DNA of 64,000 nucleotides from a bacterium (lineage in GTDB: Bacteria > Desulfobacterota > JAPLJL01). Below are positions 52,136 through 60,441 of the stretch, in pieces. The notes under the pieces are model-generated. The model searched no databases. It was not told the origin of the DNA and worked only from the letters and a program-made list of their open reading frames with translations. The stretch's first letter is position 1, and each line of letters starts with the position of its first letter. The stretch spans positions 1 to 64,000 of the forward strand of contig JAQTNV010000004.1 in assembly GCA_028713675.1 (NCBI GenBank), read 5' to 3'. The position numbers and the translations under genes are program-made.

Positions 52136-53491
52136 TTAGAAGGCATACATCAAGGTTCCGCTGATCAGGTGATTGCTGCCTTCCGCGGTATAGCTTTTAT
52201 CGGCGGGGTCAACCTTGGTGACGGACACTTTCTGCAGGAATTGCCCCTGGTAAGTAAGGTCAACGTTGATCGGGTTGGAGATAAGATTGAACGGATCGGT
52301 AAAATTAATGCCAATTCCGGCCGAGATCCCGTTGACGCAAGGATCGATAAAACTGGTTTTCCCGGTTTGAGCTGAAACGGAGGCATTCCGGTAAAAATAC
52401 CCGGCCCGGGCATCGAGATGTTCAGTTACCTTGTATTCCAGACCCAGGCGGGGAATCCAATAATCCTTGAATTTGAATTCACCGTAATTTGGCAGATACT
52501 TCTCGAGCAAGCCCACCACTATGTTCAAATTCGGATTAGCTTTCGCTTCGGTAAGATCAACCATCGCGACCGGGGGGATAAAATCGGACATGTCCACCCA
52601 GGTGACGGCCAGGGCAACCCGCAGGTCTTCCATGGGCTTGACCCCGAATCCCATTTCCACCTGCTGGGGTTTGTAGGCGTCGGTTAAATTGAGGACGACC
52701 GGGATGGAGCCGAACCCGGGCATGATCGCGCTGGGGTCGATATTAGCTTTGACTCTTATTTTGACCTGGGTTTTCCCGTGATAGGCGGCGCCCAGGGAGA
52801 GCCAGTCGGTGGGATGGTACTGGATGCCGGCGGTGGGAGCTGTTTCCAGGGGGAATTTGGCATCCAGGTTGACTTTGGCCTGGTCATCTACCATCGCCAC
52901 GTCCACGGTCATGGGATTGAGGTGAGCCAGGAGATCGAGGCCGAGAGAAAACGCCAGTTTTTTCCAGGCTTTATAGGACAGCGCGGCTGTTATCTGGATG
53001 AAATGGTTGGCGTTTTCATATTGGACAAAATGAGGCTCGTAGGGATCGAAGGTTTTCAACTCGATGATGCGATCCAAAAACGGGTAAGGCAGATAAATCC
53101 CCACGCCGGCGGAAAACACCTCGCCGATTTTCCCGCCCCCCAGGGGGGTGGCCAGTCCAATGGAGATTCCCTGGTCGGTAGGTATTTCACTTCTGTCGGC
53201 GGCCGGGTTTGAACCCTTACCTTTTATTTTGAGGGAGGGAAAACCCTGGAGGAAGCTGGCTCCCACGTTCATGCTTTCTTCCTTATCGAATGCCATCCCG
53301 GCCGCGTTGTAGTAAACCGCGGAATAATCACTATCATCACCGACCATGGCGCCGCCCATCGAGATGGCCCGGCTTCCGTACCCGTAATTATCCAAGGCGT
53401 GGCCCCAGGCGGATCGGGAACCGGCGCAGACCAGGCCGAGAAGCAGACATCCAAAAACGCAAATACCTGCCAGTTTTTTGCTCAGTAACAT
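52136..53491 (-). CDS. FadL/OmpP1-family outer-membrane protein, copy 1
   Basis: This 451-residue protein has a signal peptide (core ICVFGCLLLGLVCAG, cleavage near WG-HA). The FadL N-terminal signature follows: GYGSRAISMGGAMVGDDSDYSAVYYNAAGMAF. The rest is beta-barrel-like and ends HLISGTLMYAF with the C-terminal Phe expected for Bam insertion. FadL-type barrels let hydrophobic molecules such as long-chain fatty acids or aromatics cross the outer membrane. It lies between the hydrolase lipoprotein and two more FadL-like genes. Confidence 0.88.
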   Translation of the reverse strand: MLLSKKLAGICVFGCLLLGLVCAGSRSAWGHALDNYGYGSRAISMGGAMVGDDSDYSAVYYNAAGMAFDKEESMNVGASFLQGFPSLKIKGKGSNPAADRSEIPTDQGISIGLATPLGGGKIGEVFSAGVGIYLPYPFLDRIIELKTFDPYEPHFVQYENANHFIQITAALSYKAWKKLAFSLGLDLLAHLNPMTVDVAMVDDQAKVNLDAKFPLETAPTAGIQYHPTDWLSLGAAYHGKTQVKIRVKANIDPSAIMPGFGSIPVVLNLTDAYKPQQVEMGFGVKPMEDLRVALAVTWVDMSDFIPPVAMVDLTEAKANPNLNIVVGLLEKYLPNYGEFKFKDYWIPRLGLEYKVTEHLDARAGYFYRNASVSAQTGKTSFIDPCVNGISAGIGINFTDPFNLISNPINVDLTYQGQFLQKVSVTKVDPADKSYTAEGSNHLISGTLMYAF

Positions 53492-53545
53492 TTACTCCCC
53501 CTTTCTTGAGATTTAGTAGTGAGCTAAAAGATTTGAGCTATTTTA

Positions 53546-54973
53546 TTAAAATGAAAGATTTAAAGACAGCCCCCCGGAAAATATATTTCCGTCAATTGTG
53601 TATCCGGGCCGGCCGGGATTGTCCGCGGGGACGCTCGCGAGCTTGGTCACTCGCCTTTTTTCAAGCAGCTGATACCGGAGGTGAAAATTCAGTTCCACGG
53701 GCTTGGCGATCAACCCCCAGGGGACCGGAAGGGTCAGGCCTATTCCCCCGGAAAAGGTATGCCGGTTGGAATCGAGGAAATTGGATTCCCCGGTCTGGTC
53801 GGGGACGGGAGAAGGGGAAAAGCCGTAACCGGCCCGGAGGGCGGTTTTGATTTTAGGGATCAGGCCGGACCGGTATTCGATTCCGAATCTTTGGCTCAGG
53901 GTATCGGAAAAATTCGGATCGGGAGGTTGCGGGACGGAGGGGAGGGCCCGGTTGACCTCGGGGTCGGCGCTGGAAATCGAGATGTGGGCGGCCGGGTTGG
54001 GGAACCCGGACCATTCGGTCCGAATCAGATCAAAAGCGGCGGTCAGGTCCGGGAGGATATCCACCGCCCCGCCCAAAACGTATTGCCGGGGAGTGTAAAG
54101 GATGTGGCTGGAAATCATGATATCCAGGGCTTGGGGCGAATCGCTGAGACCCGAGGCGGTTTCGGAGGATTTCACATTTATCTTCATATCCAGTTTGTCC
54201 CGAAAGGTAACCCCGGCCCTGATCCAGGGGGCGAATTTTATCATCAGCCCGGCAACCGGGGTAAGGATGTAGGCAACATCGACCGTGTAATCGTATCCGG
54301 AGGGGGGAGCTCCCTCGGTAGGTTTCCCGTTGAGCAGGAGCAGGGCATCCAGGTGCATGGAGACGGAGGTAGGGATGGTCGCAGACATCTGGGCTCCCGC
54401 GCCGACGGAAAGAAAAGAAAAGATCTGGGCCGAGGCGGCAAAAATCATTGTCTGCTGGCGCAGTCGATGGTGGTCGAGCACGAAATCCGGCTGGCCGGCA
54501 GGGGGCAGGGACACATCGTAAATCAGGAGCGCCCCGGGCATGAACCCGGAAAAACCGAAGGCGGCCCTTTTCTGGAAAATTCCCCCGATGGGGACGACGA
54601 AGCCGAAGGGGATACCCTTAACATTTTCGATCCGGCTTTCCTGGGAATTGAAATGCAGGCGGGGATTGGTGTGGACATACCCGATCCCGAAGCGGGCTTC
54701 TTTAACCATGCTCAGGGCGCCGGGATTGTAATAGGCCCCGGAAGCATCATCGGCGATGGCGGTGTAGGCGCTTCCCATCGCGGCGTCCCGGCTTCCCACG
54801 CCAAAATCGTCGAAAGGTCCGGCCCAAACAAAATCAGTGAAAAGTGAAAAGTAAAAAGTAAAAAGTAAAATTAATATCCTTATCCAATGACCGGGGAACG
54901 CTAACCGGCAACTGGGGGCTGCCGGGCTGGGGACCGGGTGTATCGAGTTGTTGGTTTTTACTTTTCTGTTCAT
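53546..54973 (-). CDS. FadL/OmpP1-family outer-membrane protein, copy 2
   Basis: From the ATG at 54973 this is 475 residues. The mature FadL start GPFDDFGVGSRDAAMGSAYTAIADDASGAYYNPGALS is clear, and the end SGGLSLNLSF has the terminal Phe. The signal peptide is unusual. A long Pro/Ser-rich n-region precedes a core (ILILLFTFYFSLFTDFVWA) whose residues LLFTFYFSLFT are encoded by five tandem 7-bp units. No ATG, GTG or TTG lies in frame between 54973 and the core, so the repeat must be translated if the protein is exported. Confidence 0.85.
   Translation of the reverse strand: MNRKVKTNNSIHPVPSPAAPSCRLAFPGHWIRILILLFTFYFSLFTDFVWAGPFDDFGVGSRDAAMGSAYTAIADDASGAYYNPGALSMVKEARFGIGYVHTNPRLHFNSQESRIENVKGIPFGFVVPIGGIFQKRAAFGFSGFMPGALLIYDVSLPPAGQPDFVLDHHRLRQQTMIFAASAQIFSFLSVGAGAQMSATIPTSVSMHLDALLLLNGKPTEGAPPSGYDYTVDVAYILTPVAGLMIKFAPWIRAGVTFRDKLDMKINVKSSETASGLSDSPQALDIMISSHILYTPRQYVLGGAVDILPDLTAAFDLIRTEWSGFPNPAAHISISSADPEVNRALPSVPQPPDPNFSDTLSQRFGIEYRSGLIPKIKTALRAGYGFSPSPVPDQTGESNFLDSNRHTFSGGIGLTLPVPWGLIAKPVELNFHLRYQLLEKRRVTKLASVPADNPGRPGYTIDGNIFSGGLSLNLSF
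54836..54870. repeat. 7-bp tandem array encoding a signal-peptide core
   Basis: Five perfect 7-bp units (AGTGAAA twice, AGTAAAA three times) encode, on the minus strand, the hydrophobic core of the FadL copy 2 signal peptide. Confidence 0.95.
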
Positions 54974-55015
54974 CTGAAAACCGGCTACCTGCGACTGGCT
55001 ACTTGCCCCCATCTA

Positions 55016-56491
55016 TTAAAGCTCCATCCGGAATGAAACCCCGCCGCTTAAAATCGAGCCGCCGATCTCGTAGTCCGGATAACCGGGGTTACCCGGGTCG
55101 GATTTGACCGTTTTCCGGTTTTGAAAAATATGTTCCTGCAGATGCAAGTCGAGGCTGACCGGGCGGGGAAAAATACCGAATGGATCCTGGTACGAGACCC
55201 CCATCCCGAAGGTGAGAAGATGGCGGCTGGAATCAAGGAAATTCGTTTCCCGGGAGCTTTGATCGTAAACGGGGGTGGGGATGAAGGAATATCCCCCGCG
55301 GATCCGCAGGTCTTTTCTCACGGACCATTCCGCGCTTAAAGCGGGAACCAGGGTATCGTGAAAATCCGGATCGGGATTCCGGGGCAGGTTCTTTTGAATT
55401 TCCTCCAGGGGGAGGGGGATGCCCTGGGTTTCTTCGATCTGCATTTCTCCGGAAGGGCTGGGGAACCGGGACCAGGCGACCCAGGTCAGGTCCAGGGCGG
55501 TTTTCAGGGAAGGAAGGGCCTGAAAACTCGCCCCCAGGGCCAGCTGGCGGGGGGTGTAATCCATATGGGCTTTCAGGGGTATTTTCAGCCGCTCATCAAT
55601 GCCCAGCAAGGTAATGACGGTATCGACGGGGATATCCAGGAGGGTGTCGACCTCGTCGCGGAAGGCCAGGCCGATTTTCCATCTCGGATGGAGCTCCAGA
55701 AGCAGGCCGGCGGTGGGAGAGATATGATATTTCCAATTGAAGTTCAGGTAAGCTTCCGGAGGATTCCCACCCCCGGAGTAATTGTTGGCGTCCATCTTGA
55801 TATACATCTTCCCCGGTGAATTGGGGATAAGGTGGACCCCGATCCCCAGGGAGAGGAATCGGATCGGCCTGACCGCGATGCCGAGGTTGATGGCGGTGCG
55901 GTAGATCCGCTGATCGACCTGGATAAATTGGGGATAATTCGTTTTGGGGGCATAGCCGCTGACGAAATATGTGCGGTTCAGATCACCGGTAAGAAACAGT
56001 CCCAGCCCGAAACTGACCCGGTTTTTGAGTTTGCCGGAAAAGGGAAGAACCAAGCCGATCGGAAAGCCGGTCAGGTTTTTCACCGGCGAGATTTTATTTT
56101 TTACTTCCGGGGTGGTTTCGACTGACAGGGAAGGATTGGAATAAATGAATCCGAACCCGAAGGCCGGGTATTCCGCGAGTATTAAAGCGGCGGGGTTGTA
56201 ATAAACCCCGGAATAATCATCCGCGAAAGCCGTGCCGGTATTGGCCATGGCGGCGTGGCGGGAGGTGAAACCATATACGTCCAGAGGGCTGGCCCAGACC
56301 GGGGGGCAGGAGAAAATCAATCCCGCGGCCCAGCCGAGCAGCAGGGAAAGGATAAAAATCGGCCTGGTCGGGTGCCGATGAACCCCGGCCGAATTTCGGA
56401 AGATAATGGTGTTTTCCAAAATTCTCACTGAAGTGCTGAAAAATTTAAAGATGTCCAGTATTGTATCTAAAAAAGAACCGAGTTCAAGCAT
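55016..56491 (-). CDS. FadL/OmpP1-family outer-membrane protein, copy 3
   Basis: From the ATG at 56491 this is about 491 residues; GTG further in (SVRILENT) is an alternative start. After a signal core (FILSLLLGWAAGLIFSC, cleavage near VWA-SP) comes the FadL signature VYGFTSRHAAMANTGTAFADDYSGVYYNPAAL. The barrel ends SGGVSFRMEL, with Leu rather than Phe. It shares layout with copies 1 and 2, including a late NFLDSSRH block also seen in copy 2 (NFLDSNRH), so copies 2 and 3 are the closer pair. It is divergent from the cobalamin adenosyltransferase gene. Confidence 0.86.
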   Translation of the reverse strand: MLELGSFLDTILDIFKFFSTSVRILENTIIFRNSAGVHRHPTRPIFILSLLLGWAAGLIFSCPPVWASPLDVYGFTSRHAAMANTGTAFADDYSGVYYNPAALILAEYPAFGFGFIYSNPSLSVETTPEVKNKISPVKNLTGFPIGLVLPFSGKLKNRVSFGLGLFLTGDLNRTYFVSGYAPKTNYPQFIQVDQRIYRTAINLGIAVRPIRFLSLGIGVHLIPNSPGKMYIKMDANNYSGGGNPPEAYLNFNWKYHISPTAGLLLELHPRWKIGLAFRDEVDTLLDIPVDTVITLLGIDERLKIPLKAHMDYTPRQLALGASFQALPSLKTALDLTWVAWSRFPSPSGEMQIEETQGIPLPLEEIQKNLPRNPDPDFHDTLVPALSAEWSVRKDLRIRGGYSFIPTPVYDQSSRETNFLDSSRHLLTFGMGVSYQDPFGIFPRPVSLDLHLQEHIFQNRKTVKSDPGNPGYPDYEIGGSILSGGVSFRMEL

Positions 56492-56626
56492 TTTTTTTCC
56501 GCTTGGATTTGGGGCGACATTTTCATCCTGAAGAAGAAAGGCCGAAAAGTTGAGGCCGGGGTGTTTAATGTCAAACCGGGGTTCTGCTATAATGATTGGC
56601 ACTTTGGGTTGGGAATGGGACACGAA

Positions 56627-57166
56627 ATGAAAAATCATGGTTTAGAAAAAGGCTTTATCCAGGTTTATACCGGGGACGGGAAGGGAAAAACTACCGCGGC
56701 TCTGGGCCTGGCCCTGCGCGCGATCGGGCACGGTTTCAAAGTGAACATTATTCATTTCATGAAAGGAAATATTGAATACGGGGAATTAAAAGCGGCCAAG
56801 TGCCTCGAGCCGAATTTGATTATCCGCCAGATGGGGAGGGAGACTTTTGTCAGCCGGGACAATCCCGACCAGGAGGATATCAAGCTGGCGCAGCAGGCCC
56901 TGGACCTGGCCGGAGAGGCGGTGGCCGGCGGCGAGTACGATCTGGTGGTCCTGGATGAAATCAACTGCGCTTTGGATTTCGGCTTGATCCCGCTGGAGCA
57001 AGTCCTTAAAATTCTCCGGACCAAGCCGGAGCGGGTCGAATTGGTTCTGACCGGCAGGGGGGCTCCTCCGGAGATAATCCAGGCGGCCGACCTGGTTACC
57101 GAGATGAAGGAGATCAAGCATTATTACCGCCGGGGAATAAAATCCCGGAAGGGGATTGAAATTTAG
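56627..57166 (+). CDS. cobO: Cob(I)yrinic acid a,c-diamide adenosyltransferase (CobO/BtuR type)
   Basis: From the ATG at 56627 this is 179 residues. It begins FIQVYTGDGKGKTTAALGLALRAIGHG, the ATP-binding P-loop of the CobA/CobO/BtuR family, followed by IIHFMKGN, LVVLDEINCAL and LVLTGRGAPPEI. It attaches the adenosyl group to corrinoids, making coenzyme B12. This fits the next genes, which encode parts of a B12-dependent acyl-CoA mutase system. Earlier in-frame starts (56561, 56615) lack the conserved N-terminus. An 8-bp repeat array starts right after the stop. Confidence 0.92.
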   Translation: MKNHGLEKGFIQVYTGDGKGKTTAALGLALRAIGHGFKVNIIHFMKGNIEYGELKAAKCLEPNLIIRQMGRETFVSRDNPDQEDIKLAQQALDLAGEAVAGGEYDLVVLDEINCALDFGLIPLEQVLKILRTKPERVELVLTGRGAPPEIIQAADLVTEMKEIKHYYRRGIKSRKGIEI

Positions 57167-57198
57167 GTGAGTTAGTGAGTTAGTAAGTTGGTAAGTTA
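57167..57198. repeat. 8-bp tandem array (GTGAGTTA)
   Basis: Four 8-bp units (GTGAGTTA, GTGAGTTA, GTAAGTTG, GTAAGTTA) start at the stop codon of cobO. A partly inverted copy (AACTCACCAACATACCAACTT, about 57221-57241) follows, so the transcript could fold. A similar array lies at 62081-62112. Confidence 0.88.
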
Positions 57199-57264
57199 TC
57201 AACAATAAAACCAACACACAAACTCACCAACATACCAACTTGCACGGTAAGGAGGGAGGAAAAA

Positions 57265-57669
57265 ATGGCAGAGAGAAAGATCCGAATTCTGATGGCCAAA
57301 CCGGGACTGGACGGACACGATCGCGGCGTGAAGGTGGTGGCCCGGGCCCTCCGGGACGCCGGATTCGAGGTGATTTACACCGGCCTCCACCAGACCCCCG
57401 AAATGATCGCCAACACGGCGGTTCAGGAAGGGGTGGACGCGGTGGGACTTTCCGTTCTCTCGGGCGCGCATAACACCCTTTTCCCGGCGGTGATCGAAGC
57501 CCTGAGAAAGAAAGGCGCGAATTCCGTGATGGTTTTCGGGGGCGGGATCATCCCGGAGGAAGACATGGTCTTCCTGAAGGACAAAGGGGTCAAGGCGGTC
57601 TTTACTCCCGGAACCTCCACGGAAGAGATTATTTCCTTCGTCCGGACCAGCGTAAAGTCGATTCATTGA
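57265..57669 (+). CDS. B12-binding subunit of a methylmalonyl-CoA-mutase-type enzyme
   Basis: This 134-residue protein is a stand-alone cobalamin-binding domain. [19 protein letters not shown] contains the DxHxxG motif whose His (GLDGHDRG) ligates cobalt. [22 protein letters not shown] and [10 protein letters not shown] complete the Rossmann-like fold. In two-subunit mutases (methylmalonyl-, isobutyryl-, ethylmalonyl-CoA) this small subunit pairs with a catalytic large subunit, which is not in the window. GGAGGGAGG precedes the ATG. meaB follows after 56 bp. Confidence 0.93.
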   Translation: MAERKIRILMAKPGLDGHDRGVKVVARALRDAGFEVIYTGLHQTPEMIANTAVQEGVDAVGLSVLSGAHNTLFPAVIEALRKKGANSVMVFGGGIIPEEDMVFLKDKGVKAVFTPGTSTEEIISFVRTSVKSIH

Positions 57670-57725
57670 TTGCGCCGGGGAATTTTTTCCGAAGTTAGAT
57701 AAGGGCCCGGGAAGTAATTTCTGCG

Positions 57726-58679
57726 ATGTCGGATTTGGCCGAAAAGGTTCTGCGCGGGGAGGTCCTGCCCACAGCCCGTCTGATCCGGGATTTGGATGAC
57801 GGGATCGACGGGGCCATCTCCGAATTGAAAATCCTCTATCCCCATACCGGAAAAGCGGAGATCATCGGGATAACCGGGGCCCCGGGGGCGGGCAAAAGCA
57901 CCCTGGTCAACCGGTTGATCGAAAATTTCCGCTCCCGGGGAAAAAAGGTGGGGGTGATCGCGGTGGACCCGACCAGTCCCTTCAGCGGGGGAGCGGTCCT
58001 GGGAGACCGGATCCGGATGCAGAACCATTTCAACGATCCCGGGGTATTCATCCGGAGCGTGGCGACCCGCGGTCATCTCGGCGGCCTTTCCAGCTCCGCT
58101 TATGAAATCATCAAGGTCCTGGACGCCTTCGGCTCGGATGTGATCCTGGTGGAAACCGTCGGGGTGGGGCAGGATGAAGTCGAGATCGCGGGGGCGGCTC
58201 ACACCACGGTGGTGGTCTTGACCCCGGGAATGGGCGATGAAATCCAGAACCTGAAGGCCGGAATCCTGGAAATCGCGGACGTCCTGGTGGTAAACAAGGC
58301 GGATCGGGAAGGAGCCCAGGTAACGGTCCAGGGCCTCCGGAGACTTCTGGAGATGGGCGGGTTCGACCGCAAAGGCTGGAAACCGCCCATCTGCCTGACC
58401 GTGGGCACAGAGGGAACCGGTATTGCCGACCTGGTCCAGGCGGTGGATCAGCATCGGGAATTCTGGAACCGGCAGAAAGCCCAGCCCGGGTTCGAAAACA
58501 AGCGGCGGGAAGAGGACTTTTTAAGGATCCTGCAGGGCCAGGCCATCAGCAAACTGATCGTCAACCTCCGCCGCAGCGGTTCACTGGACGAGATCGTTTC
58601 CAGGCTGGTGCGAGGCGAAAGCGATCCCTACAGCGAGTCGGAAAAGGTTTTGAAACTGGGCGATTACCGGCCTACGTAG
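57726..58679 (+). CDS. meaB: Mutase-associated GTPase MeaB
   Basis: At 317 residues this is a MeaB/ArgK-type G3E GTPase. The P-loop is GAPGAGKSTLVNRLI (near residue 55). GVIAVDPTSPFSGGAVLGDR is the switch region, ETVGVGQDEVE follows, and VVNKADREG is the base-recognition motif. MeaB guards methylmalonyl-CoA mutase by editing cofactor loading and removing damaged cobalamin. It directly follows the B12-binding subunit, so it serves that enzyme. No terminator is obvious at once after the stop, but several hairpins follow. Confidence 0.95.
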   Translation: MSDLAEKVLRGEVLPTARLIRDLDDGIDGAISELKILYPHTGKAEIIGITGAPGAGKSTLVNRLIENFRSRGKKVGVIAVDPTSPFSGGAVLGDRIRMQNHFNDPGVFIRSVATRGHLGGLSSSAYEIIKVLDAFGSDVILVETVGVGQDEVEIAGAAHTTVVVLTPGMGDEIQNLKAGILEIADVLVVNKADREGAQVTVQGLRRLLEMGGFDRKGWKPPICLTVGTEGTGIADLVQAVDQHREFWNRQKAQPGFENKRREEDFLRILQGQAISKLIVNLRRSGSLDEIVSRLVRGESDPYSESEKVLKLGDYRPT

Positions 58680-58950
58680 AAAACTCAGAGTTTTACCCGT
58701 CAATGGATGTTCTTGGGCGGGTAACCTTCCGAAGCATCCAACATCGCCAATCCATCCTAAGCCAGAGGTTTTCGACTGCGCAAAGTCTTCGTTTGACAGG
58801 CAGAAGGACAGGAGCTACTTCGGATAAGTCTGCGCAGAAGGGTTAACTTCGGCGGGTTCCGCCCGCCCCGAACGCACCGTTCTGTGGGCCGATGAGGGCA
58901 TCGGCCCCTACAATTTTTTCGTGATGCCTCGCCCGCAAGGGCGGTGTTAT
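58680..58950. repeat. Hairpin-rich noncoding stretch
   Basis: No gene is seen. Several inverted repeats occur: CTGCGCA (58776-58782) with TGCGCAG (58831-58837), GGCGGG-TTCC-GCCCGCC around 58851-58867, and the strong GGGCCGATG-AGGG-CATCGGCCC (58886-58907) followed by a T-run. The last type is commonly dispersed in environmental genomes and may end both meaB and the convergent SDR transcript. Confidence 0.65.
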
Positions 58951-59799
58951 TTACTCCGCTAAAATCTTTTCAATGTTTTCCGCGATTTCCTGCGGGGTCC
59001 ATTCCCCGGTTTCCTTGTTGACGCCGGCGGTGGTTTTCATCATGAAGGCATTGAGCATCCGGCCCTGGACCCCGATGATTTTCCCGTTGATTTCCTGGGC
59101 CAGATCAGAGGCCAGATAAATGACCATGGGGGAAATGAATTTCGGCTCGAGCAGCTCCTTGACCCCTTCCGCCGTGGCCCAGTCCAGGTCTTCGGTCAGC
59201 CGGGTAACCGCGAGGGGGGAGATGGCGTTGACGGTGATCCCATACTTGAGCAGTTCCATCGACGCCACGCGGGTGAACCCGTAGATCCCGGCCTTGGCGG
59301 AACCGTAATTGGCCTGCCCGAAGTTTCCGATCAGCCCGGCCACGGAGGTGGTGTTTATGATCCGGCCCCCCGTGCCCTGTTCCCTCATCACGTTGGCCGC
59401 AGCACGGGTACAGGCGAAGGTGCCCCGAAGATGAACCGCGATCACCGAGTCCCAGAGCTCATCTTCCATTTTCAGCAGGGTTTTGTCCCGGAGAATCCCG
59501 GCGTTGTTGACCAGGATATCCAGGCGGCCGAAGGCCTTGACCGCGGTCTTGATGATGGCCTCCGCGCCCGCGGTGGTGGAAACCGAGTCGAAATTGGCGA
59601 CGGCCTGTCCGCCCAGGGCCTTGATTTCCTGAGCCACCTTTTCGGCGGCCATGGCGCTGGCTCCGGATCCGGTCCGATCACCCCCGACATCATTGATCAC
59701 GACCTTGGCACCTTCCTTGACGAAAGCCAACGCATGCTCACGGCCGATTCCTCTTCCCGAACCGGTGATAACCGCCACCTTTCCATCCAAAAGGCCCAT
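58951..59799 (-). CDS. SDR-family hydroxyacyl-CoA dehydrogenase-like protein
   Basis: From the ATG at 59799 (AAGGAGG 5 bp upstream; a GTG at 59805 overlaps the ribosome-binding site) this is 282 residues. TGSGRGIGREHALAF binds NAD(P). NNAGILRDKTLLKM, the catalytic Ser in NTTSVAGLIG and the YGSAK pair follow. The inserted loop INDVGGDRTGSG and the REHALAF start resemble the (3R)-hydroxyacyl-CoA dehydrogenase part of peroxisomal multifunctional enzyme 2, so an acyl-CoA substrate is likely but unproven. It stands alone on the minus strand. Confidence 0.88.
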   Translation of the reverse strand: MGLLDGKVAVITGSGRGIGREHALAFVKEGAKVVINDVGGDRTGSGASAMAAEKVAQEIKALGGQAVANFDSVSTTAGAEAIIKTAVKAFGRLDILVNNAGILRDKTLLKMEDELWDSVIAVHLRGTFACTRAAANVMREQGTGGRIINTTSVAGLIGNFGQANYGSAKAGIYGFTRVASMELLKYGITVNAISPLAVTRLTEDLDWATAEGVKELLEPKFISPMVIYLASDLAQEINGKIIGVQGRMLNAFMMKTTAGVNKETGEWTPQEIAENIEKILAE

Positions 59800-59840
59800 A
59801 CCCACCTCCTTGTTTTTTTACCGAATAAAATTGTAGAAAC

Positions 59841-59869
59841 AAATTACTGTTACAATCCGGGATTGTCAA
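59841..59869 (-). promoter_or_regulatory. Probable sigma70 promoter for the SDR gene
   Basis: On the minus strand TTGACA (59864-59869), a 17-bp spacer and TAATTT (59841-59846) lie 40 bp before the start codon. Confidence 0.45.
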
Positions 59870-59968
59870 TGTAAAAAAATTGCTAAAGCTTTCTCTTGCA
59901 TTCGGGAAAAAATCGGATCATATTTATTCTCTCAACTAAATCATCCGGATCTGAAAGGAGGTCGGGGA

Positions 59969-60361
59969 ATGGCTATTGGTGGATTGAAAAAGCAGAGGGT
60001 GGCCCGGTTGGAAAAGGTACTGAACCAGTTGGTGAATCTGGTAGAGGGACAGGTAGACCGGACCATTCAATCCTTGAAACTGCCGGAGAGGAAAGAAATC
60101 GTTTACCTGCAGGAAAGGTTGAATCAGCTGGAAGGGCGTCTTTCCCAGTACCCGGCCGCAAAGCGCGCCATCACGAAAGGCCGGGAGGTAGCCACCAAAG
60201 TCAAAGCCCGGTATGACGAGAGCCGACAGAGCCTGCGGAAATCGGAGAAGCCGGACGGGGAGACCTGCAGAATCCAGGGCTGTTCCAAGCCCATCAAGGC
60301 CAGGGGCTTGTGTGGAACCCATTACCAGGCGGCGAGAAGGAAGGGACAATTCGCGGCATAA
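59969..60361 (+). CDS. Small coiled-coil protein with C-terminal CCCH Zn-binding motif
   Basis: I do not recognise a family. The 130 residues start after a strong AAAGGAGGT ribosome-binding site. Residues 5-95 are highly charged and helical, with heptad-like leucines (VARLEKVLNQLVNLVEGQ and VYLQERLNQLEGRL), so a coiled coil is likely. The C-terminus has CRIQGCSKPIKARGLCGTHY, a Cys-x4-Cys-x9-Cys-x2-His pattern followed by basic residues. This resembles short Zn-binding tails found in some phage and bacterial DNA-binding proteins. A terminator follows directly. It is probably a real monocistronic gene of unknown function. Confidence 0.75.
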   Translation: MAIGGLKKQRVARLEKVLNQLVNLVEGQVDRTIQSLKLPERKEIVYLQERLNQLEGRLSQYPAAKRAITKGREVATKVKARYDESRQSLRKSEKPDGETCRIQGCSKPIKARGLCGTHYQAARRKGQFAA

Positions 60362-60394
60362 TTATTTCCGCGGTAACGATACATCTGGAAAATT

Positions 60395-60438
60395 AAAAAC
60401 GGCCGGGAGGTGAGGTAATCGTCTTCCCGGCCTTTTTA
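60395..60438. terminator. Intrinsic terminator
   Basis: GGCCGGGA (60401-60408) pairs with TCCCGGCC (60425-60432); A-rich sequence lies before and five T after. It ends the Zn-finger protein gene. Confidence 0.88.
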
Positions 60439-60441
60439 TTT

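Noticed and set aside
56492..56626. Cobalamin riboswitch upstream of cobO
   Set aside because: The 135-bp divergent gap is too short for a full riboswitch and no B12-box-like sequence is seen.
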